DNA of 61,426 nt. Source: Chara braunii (taxonomy: Eukaryota; Streptophyta; Charophyceae; Charales; Characeae). Under the pieces are notes generated by a model. That model saw only the letters and a list, made by a program, of their open reading frames with translations, made no database searches and was not told the DNA's origin. The stretch is from contig BFEA01000313.1 of assembly GCA_003427395.1 (NCBI GenBank), forward strand, positions 965,773 through 1,027,198. The letters run 5' to 3'. Numbering within the stretch: the first letter of the stretch is position 1; each line of letters begins with the position of its first letter. This document shows, one piece after another, positions 55,464 through 61,426 of the stretch. The position numbers were made by a program, and so were the translations under genes.

Positions 55464-55558
55464 GAAAGATTTCTATCAGAGATCCGACGAGTCTATCTTG
55501 ACTACCCTACCTTCTAACACAACTCCTAGTGTCAGCTGTTCAGTCAAACTGGGCATTG

Positions 55559-56104
55559 CTAATCATTATAAACAACATCTGAAAGGTAGATCTCAGGTTG
55601 GACATAATCAGGGATCTCGAATCTGTGCTCAAAGGTACTCAAGAGTAGGAATTTTATCATCACAGTAGTGTCTTTTTCTCTTGCTCTACCAATCTCGGCA
55701 ATGGCTTCCAACAGAGGCATCCAATCTCTTCTGTCTTCAAATCCTTTAGCAAGTGAGAATTCAGGAAGTCTTTCAAATTCCCTTACTCCCACTCCCTATG
55801 TTACTTTCCTTTTCAACCTCTCCAACCATTCTTTTGTCCGCTGAAGACTGTACGCTCCCTTTAAATATTCCAAGTAATCAAATTCCTCCTCCAGGCTGTT
55901 GGAGGAATAAACCCTCACATCCAGACTGTCAGAGTTCATGAACTTGACTACCGGAATATGAAATACTATATGTCCTTCCCCACAAATCTCATGTCTCAAG
56001 ATTACAAAGGGATTATCTTGCCCTATCACTTCATAAAGTTTGTCCCTCACAGTAGTTATCCTAGCTACTGAGAGTATTTTTCTTGGACTTTCTTCACTTT
56101 CCAT
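55559..56104 (-). pseudogene. Leader-module family member M4 (split by a stop)
   Basis: First ATG 56,104; TAG near 55,796-55,798, then the same frame continues as 55,792-55,559. Pattern: YEVIGQDNPFVILRHE, strand HIVFHIPVVKF, turn SDSLDVRVYSS, helix with EWLERLKRKV, then GFEDRRDWMPLLEAIAEIGR. The D-W-hydrophobic helix and the xDVRxY turn align with M2 and M3. Unknown function. Confidence 0.5.
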
Positions 56105-56559
56105 GCAATCTTTATCATAGCATACCAATTATCTCTTGAGAACGTGAGTTCCTCAACAGGTGGAGATGGTATCCCAACAAAAGGTCTGACATAGGTACTA
56201 AAAGAGAAGTTTCTCCCTTCCCGCTCTAATCTTTTTTTCTCATCATGTGCAAGATCCGAAGCTCGTTGCCAACACGCACCTTTTCGGCTTTCATCAAATC
56301 TTTGCTTCGACACATAAATCTCAATATCATATTCATCAAGATCAATAAAATAGCATGTAAGAACATATAGACTGTCCTGTTCTTGTCCCGGTCTTTTTAT
56401 GACTTCATACCTCACAATCTCATAAGGAATTACAACTCTACACGCTATAGAATTAAAAGAGTCCAACAACTTGTCTGACTTAGCCCTACTCAGCCCTTCA
56501 TGACCTCTCATCAGTCTAAGCTTAGGTCTCTCTTTCAAGGGTACATAACATCGACTCAT
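56065..56559 (-). CDS. Leader-module family member M3
   Basis: 164 aa, ATG 56,559. Contains LLDSFNSIACR, VIPYEIVRYEVIK, strand LYVLTCYFIDLDEYDIEIYV, a helix DEKKRLERE, FVGIPSPPVEELTFSRDNWY and an AMIKIAWKVKK helix. About half the positions agree with M2 by eye. Its ATG overlaps the TGA of M2 as TGATG. No known domain; an alpha/beta fold is suggested by the strand-turn-helix order. Confidence 0.55.
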   Translation of the reverse strand: MSRCYVPLKERPKLRLMRGHEGLSRAKSDKLLDSFNSIACRVVIPYEIVRYEVIKRPGQEQDSLYVLTCYFIDLDEYDIEIYVSKQRFDESRKGACWQRASDLAHDEKKRLEREGRNFSFSTYVRPFVGIPSPPVEELTFSRDNWYAMIKIAWKVKKVQEKYSQ

Positions 56560-57044
56560 CAGACTCTTTGACCTCTTCTCACTTTCTGGGCAAACTCAAT
56601 CACTGCAAACCAATCATCTTTTGATAAATTTATATCAGGTAAGGGAGGAGTTGGAAATCCCTTGAAGGCAGTGAATCGAGTAGATCCAGTAAAGCATTTG
56701 TTCTCTCTCTCAAGCCTCTCTTTCTCTCTCAGTACTACCTCTTCAGCAAATCCCGAACATCTCTCATACACTGCGTCAACATTTCTTTCTTTTGGGACAT
56801 AAATTCTTACGTCATATATATCCAGGTCGGTGAAGTAGAATGTCCATACATATAATCGTTCCTGCTCCCATCCGCTCTTGACCATCTCATACCTGACAAC
56901 TTCATATAGAAATGCCTCTCTCTTACTCAGAGTATTAAACGATCTTAGGAGACATTCAACCTTCTCTTGACTTGGACCTGAACCTCTGCCAAAATTTGAC
57001 CTTCTTTGTCTGATTACTTCTGCTGAAATCTCTTCAGCTCTCAT
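56559..57044 (-). CDS. Leader-module family member M2
   Basis: About 161 aa from ATG 57,044 (frame open from 57,050, GTG). LLRSFNTLSKREAFLYEVVR, strand LYVWTFYFTDLDIYDVRIYV, helix EKERLERE, FKGFPTPPLPDINLSKDDWF and an AVIEFAQKVRR helix. It overlaps M1 by about 11 bases and shares TGATG with M3. Same position class as the extra ORF that Ogre-type elements carry before gag, but the sequence is not one I recognise. Confidence 0.55.
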   Translation of the reverse strand: MRAEEISAEVIRQRRSNFGRGSGPSQEKVECLLRSFNTLSKREAFLYEVVRYEMVKSGWEQERLYVWTFYFTDLDIYDVRIYVPKERNVDAVYERCSGFAEEVVLREKERLERENKCFTGSTRFTAFKGFPTPPLPDINLSKDDWFAVIEFAQKVRRGQRV

Positions 57045-57447
57045 GACCACCGTTTCTTTTCTCTCTTGTCAATACCATATTGATTATCGGCAGCCAGTTA
57101 GTCCCATCAAAATAGCTGTCAGGTATAGGAGTGATTGGAACAGTCTTGTATGTTACCGGCATTATACCCCATTCCACTTTCTTCTTTCGCTTGATCAAGT
57201 CTGCCTTTTCGTCATAAATAAATTGGATCACGGTCTCCCATAACCAATTAAAATTCTCACCATAATTGCTGCCTCCTTCCTTGACATATGGGCAGATATC
57301 GTAGATATCTCCCTCCACGAAATGAGTCAGCACAATGCAGATGGTTGAGCCACAAGAATGATAGCCCCAACAAGCCTCATACCTGTAAGGAAATATCCCT
57401 CTTGCAGTAAATTTAGACAATTCTTTCAGAACACCGTCGACCAGCAT
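57034..57447 (-). CDS. Leader-module family member M1, next to the PBS
   Basis: About 137 aa from ATG 57,447. LKELSKFTARGIFPYRYEAC, strand TICIVLTHFVEGDIYDICPY, VKEGG, helix DEKADLIKRKKKVEW, MPVTYKTVPITPIPDSYFDG, TNWLPIINMVLTRE. It is the closest relative of the ORF inside LTR B (39,222-39,937). First ORF downstream of the PBS on the minus strand, 318 bases from it. Confidence 0.55.
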   Translation of the reverse strand: MLVDGVLKELSKFTARGIFPYRYEACWGYHSCGSTICIVLTHFVEGDIYDICPYVKEGGSNYGENFNWLWETVIQFIYDEKADLIKRKKKVEWGIMPVTYKTVPITPIPDSYFDGTNWLPIINMVLTREKRNGGHES

Positions 57448-57764
57448 CTGCCTCAATCCGTCTCACTCTCTTCCTCTCAATTCCTTTCAGTGTGTTGGGC
57501 GATAATTGGGCATACCTGGTATCAAGCTCGATTCTCTCCAGTCAATAATGTCAATCTCCTTTTCCCGATTCAGTGTGGTACCTCACACAAGGAAGAAATA
57601 AATCACCGTTAGCAGTCGTGATTCTCAAGAAAATCGAAATTTAAATGAGAATAATAAAGTTAACATGAAGCTCATAAAAATGTCAATAGTTCTCAAGTCC
57701 TAATCAAAGCTCAAAGACGATGATGATGACCCAGGTTCGTTCCGGACACGAAAATTTTTTCATG
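57448..57764 (-). other. Leader between PBS and M1
   Basis: Non-coding. The PBS-proximal 100 bases are also present at 38,636-38,720. It contains GAACGAACCTGGGTCATCAT, resembling the element C leader. Confidence 0.6.
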
Positions 57765-57782
57765 TCCCCGGTAACGGCGCCA
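57765..57782 (-). promoter_or_regulatory. Primer-binding site of element B
   Basis: TGGCGCCGTTACCGGGGA on the minus strand, one mismatch to the complement of the plant tRNA-Asp 3' end, 4 bases inside the LTR end (57,787). Confidence 0.85.
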
Positions 57783-57786
57783 TTTT

Positions 57787-60700
57787 TGTCGCACTTTTTC
57801 CAGTCGGGCCACTTGGGGCGACCGGAAAGCCAACAGGCTGTCACGCAGGATTTTGACTGTGCTTGCAATAAATAAAATAAATTAAATAATGCAAATCCCT
57901 TTCTGTTATGTGCGTCCGGCTTCGAGCGAGACCCTTCAATTACGGTCTTCGCCGGTCCCCGGTCTTAGGGATCTTTTATTTTGATTCGAAACAGCAGAGA
58001 ATTTTGCAAATAATAATCATAAAATTATGGGGTGCTATGCATGCATCAATTATGTCAATCTGATTTCGAGAACTGTGACAAAACGTCCACAATGGCAATC
58101 ATCAAGCAAGAATAATGCAGAAAACAAGGCTGACTGACTCAAACAAAAACAGAGGCAATCGAGTGAGGGAAGAATGAGAACTCATAATAATCTCAGAAAG
58201 TACATGTAAGCGGGCATGGTCAACACCCCTCAAGAGTCCTCACTCATCCCTCTAGTCAGTTTCTCTCAATCTCTTTTCACTGGTCTTCTCTGGTGTCGAG
58301 ATCCACGCCCACGTACAATCTGAGACTGAGGCTTTGTGACAAAATGCCACCTGTAGCCAGCAAACTCTGAACACGACTATCCAAGGCACATAACACGGTA
58401 GTTAACCATAGAGCAAAACTCCTCCCACAAGGTAGGCAGCCCGTCCACTGAAAAGACCCCTCGTCGGAGGTAAGGATACTCAGTGGGCTCAGTCAACGCC
58501 TCAATGTCGATCACCGCTGGAGAGATATACCTCTTTGCCAATCCGATCACATTCAGCCAACTCGTGCCATGTGTGAGAAGAGAAGGGACTGGAGGCCTAT
58601 GATAGTCAGTATAGAGCATAGGCCCGAAGCTGCGGATCAACGTAGTGCCACTCTCATCGAGCTCTCTCTCTCTGCTCAAGGTACTCAGTAGCCGAGATCC
58701 AGACTTGATCGAAAAACTCATGAGTCTCCTTTCCCTTCTTTAGGTAAGGCCTCAGATCGTGGATAGTGCCATCAACAGAACTGGTCTGGACAATGAAGAT
58801 TGACAGATCTCCCTGCCTGAAACCAATAGCACTAACATACTGATAATGAAATGCCGCTTTGCATGAAATTTTGTTGAGGCTGGCCAACACTGACTCACTG
58901 ACCGGAGTAGACTGAACTGTGCTCATGAGTACTCTTGCCTGTACAAACAGACCAGATGGTCCCTGAAAACTGGCTGCCAAACTAACTGGGGGGAACTGAT
59001 TGTCGGAGAATTGATCGCTGATGATAGATTGCTTATTAATTGAATGCTGGTGACTGATTGCTGATTAAATGGTCACTGATGACTGATTGTTGCTTAAATG
59101 GTCACTGATGACTAATTGCTGAGCGTCCAGGTAGGTGAGTTGCCCTTGTTCAATGCTCACTGGTGGCCTCTAACAATCCTCCTTGCTTCCTCAATAGTGC
59201 ACACAGAAGTTATGGTGACACAAAGTCCTCCTTTTTTTTTTGTCGTGCAAATAATATGTGTACTCGACTTTAGTATGATTTCTCGCGAGAGCCAGCGCGT
59301 GTTCCATCATCATAATAGTCTGCTTATTATACTCCTCAGTCGCACTCTCCTTCCAATCCTCTTCAACACTCTGATACAGCGAGCAGGAGACTCTAATTGT
59401 GTTGCGGTTGTCCATACTCTCACCGAACTCTCACAACATCAGTCCTCTTAACTCGTGACGGGTGACTCTTGGATGATCTGAGAATGAAAAAACTATGGGG
59501 TTAATTGCTGAGCTACTGGAAGTTGTTTGCTGGTAACTAGCTGTTGTTTTCTGAGTGTTGCATCTTGATGTTGATTAGGAGACTGAACGGTTGCCGATCC
59601 GACTGTTGATCTGATGATTGCTATTCTGATGAGAATGTTGTTGAGACTGACAACCAGATGCTTGAATAAATGTTGGTTAGTTGCTGGCTAACTGCAGGTC
59701 AAGGACTGAAAAGGTTGCTTGATAATTACTACTTGACTGAGAAAACAGGGTACCGTTTAGATTATTGACCTGATGACTGGATGNTGCCGATATTACTGGC
59801 TCTGCACAAAGCTCACTAAATCTNCCTCAAGTTCACTGGGTCTANTCTGAGCTCGCTGATCTTGTATNGAATTCACTGATNTTTATTNTGAGCCCTGATC
59901 ACTGTTCTGCGAGCAGATTACCGCTCTGGGCGTTGAAAACTGTACCAAGTACTAGAAAACTGCTCCGAGTATTGTTTCAGAGAGTCGTGTCATTGGAGTA
60001 ACCAGGCTCACGAGAGCCTTGCCCTGGCCTGTTCTAATGTCTCAAGTGTGGAACTGGTACTGTGCAACTTGCCGTTGACTCCACAAAAATAAATTACGTA
60101 TTCGATATACTTTTCACCCTTCACCCTCTGAACCGCGTGCTCACGCTGAAGTTCCCTGTTAAATTCCATATCTCGGCAGACTCCTTCCTCCCATCCCTCT
60201 CTCTTTTCTCTGATTAGCATGCTCTTTACTGCTAGGATCTCATCGTCCTTCATGTCTCCCTTCTTTTACATTCGGATCATACAGCAATATTCACCAATAG
60301 CCACCTTCGAGCACGAGGTAGTTTGAATACCAACTGTACGGTGTTTGACAGCTGTCCGGTTACTGTTTGCTCACTGTTCAAATTGTTGTCGACTGCACAT
60401 CTGAATACTACTGACTGCTGATTATTAGTCGATCACTAGTTATCTTGGTTATTTCTTGATTGCCGATCTNGCCGTGTTTTTTACTGGACCCAGTTTCGGG
60501 AATGACTCAATTTTTCTTACTCTGCTTTAGTTGGGTGCGGTCTCACCTCATTGACACGCATAGACCGTTCTTCTTGTCTCTTTAACTGAACTCACTAAGG
60601 AGATGATGACCCACAATCCTGCGTTTTTTGTCGTGCAGGTAATAGGTGTACTCAATTTTTTTGTGGTGTCCCACTAAAGAGTGCATTACTCCTCCCTTAT

Positions 60701-61426
60701 AATTGTTTGGAAGTTATTCTCCCCAATTAATCTCTCTCTCCCTTCCAACCTTCTGCTGTACCTTGGCGTGGTGAACTAGTCGCCTTCACACAGTCAGTAT
60801 CACCCGTCCTCCAACTAAGTCTTTCTACTCAGATCTAGGATCAGATGTTCTCAGAAAGTCATGACATGACATGTTACGGCTTCAAGTTCCTACCTGAGAA
60901 CAACTCACAGAAGAGGCAACTGACTGCTTCAGACGGAGTTGATAATTGGTCAAATAGCAACTGACCCTCGGAGTTTAGCCCCCGACCAAAATACTCAAAT
61001 CAATATTGTCAAGATGTGCAATTTTCGTCTCTAACGTCAGATGCCTCTTTCACTATCTGACAGAGCTTATCTGACAGAGTTGAATGACACGTAGAAACAG
61101 GCTCAGACGATCGCAGCCCACTCGTCTATGCCTTGCTTCTAAATATCTCATTCATGACTTCTGAATATTCAGCGATACTGCTTTCCAGGTCTCACTTTAC
61201 GTTTGGCACATCAGAACTTAGAGAAATGTTTCACTCAACCGGGGTTTTGCTCGGAGAACCGAAACCCCAATAATCGGCACAGTAAATCAAGGCACTTGCC
61301 CCGTTCATACTATCCTTTTGTACACCAACTAATAACGGCCAAAGTTTTATGGGCTCGGTACTCGGCCATAGACACAGGCCACCTTCTAGGAGCTTGGCCC
61401 TCGCCCAATAGGTGAGCAAACTCATG
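57787..61426 (-). mobile_element. 5' LTR of element B (incomplete, runs off the window)
   Basis: Ends GTGCGACA beside the PBS and matches 38,743-42,382. It contains counterparts of the LTR ORFs at 58,377-58,980 (module family, frameshift in a CT run), 59,191-59,415 and 60,008-60,253. Spacers between them are CTGATTGCTGATT-type low-complexity repeats (59,000-59,130; 59,480-59,720). Six Ns between 59,784 and 59,888 sit exactly where Ns occur in the left copy. Confidence 0.8.
58377..58980 (-). pseudogene. Leader-module ORF in the right LTR copy
   Basis: 58,654-58,980 (first ATG 58,926) and 58,377-58,721 are one gene split by a two-base contraction of a CTCTCT run. The part broken in the left copy is intact here (IDIEALTEPTEYPYLRRG). 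The two LTR copies thus carry different disabling changes, which implies an intact ancestor. Confidence 0.5.

Overview
This window is retroelement-dominated intergenic DNA of a large eukaryotic nuclear genome. No intact host gene is convincing. A streptophyte alga (charophyte, Chara-like) is my best guess. The basis is very large Ty3/gypsy-type elements, a DNMT3/DRM-like cytosine methyltransferase fragment next to gypsy pol, and many short tandem repeats. This is an inference from the sequence, not a database match.

Element A (about 1-17,923, + strand) is a decayed Ty3/gypsy element. The end of its 5' LTR (1-683) is a 53-bp minisatellite. Gag, zinc knuckle, protease, RT, RNase H and integrase fill 684-6,842 and are broken by frameshifts and in-frame stops. 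A 4.8-kb accessory zone follows (6,843-11,651). It holds a small acidic ORF with a SUMO-interacting-like motif (7,555-7,860) and a methyltransferase fragment (10,890-11,432). A polypurine tract at 11,652 then abuts a 3' LTR of about 6.3 kb (11,666-17,923). That LTR contains 51-, 91-, 80- and 53-bp minisatellites, a (TTC)n tract and an assembly gap.

From 17,924 to 19,257 is flanking DNA with a (CT)n tract. Then come two direct copies of a 5.3-5.4 kb segment (19,258-24,682 and 33,052-38,370). I read these as LTRs of a minus-strand, non-autonomous element C, with a primer-binding site at 32,118-32,136 and about 7.4 kb of internal DNA without gag-pol. Each copy holds an array of short hairpins whose stems differ in sequence but stay paired. 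The internal part holds further hairpins, a tRNA-like box pair, a duplicated 340-bp unit and two related TIR transposons (29,136-30,695).

Element B (38,371-61,426 and beyond, minus strand) is a second Ty3/gypsy element inserted into the right C copy at 38,370/38,371. The uninterrupted site is visible at 24,682. Its LTR appears to be 10.6 kb (38,743-49,310), bounded by a PBS on one side and a PPT on the other. Gag to integrase runs 54,938-49,578 on the minus strand. Between PBS and gag lies a run of related small ORFs of an unknown family (57,447-55,001). A homologous ORF lies inside the LTR itself. The LTR also carries divergently oriented TATA boxes and a plus-strand ORF. To the left of this LTR a second PBS/leader is fused through an 8-bp microhomology to the last 272 bp of another LTR, the scar of a tandem or shared-LTR array.

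Elements A and B share an unusual RT signature (YIDDNPVKG) and the PPT core AGTGGGGAG. Several repeat copies carry N bases at identical positions, so parts of the duplicated sequence may be the same consensus placed twice. Identity-based ages should not be trusted there.
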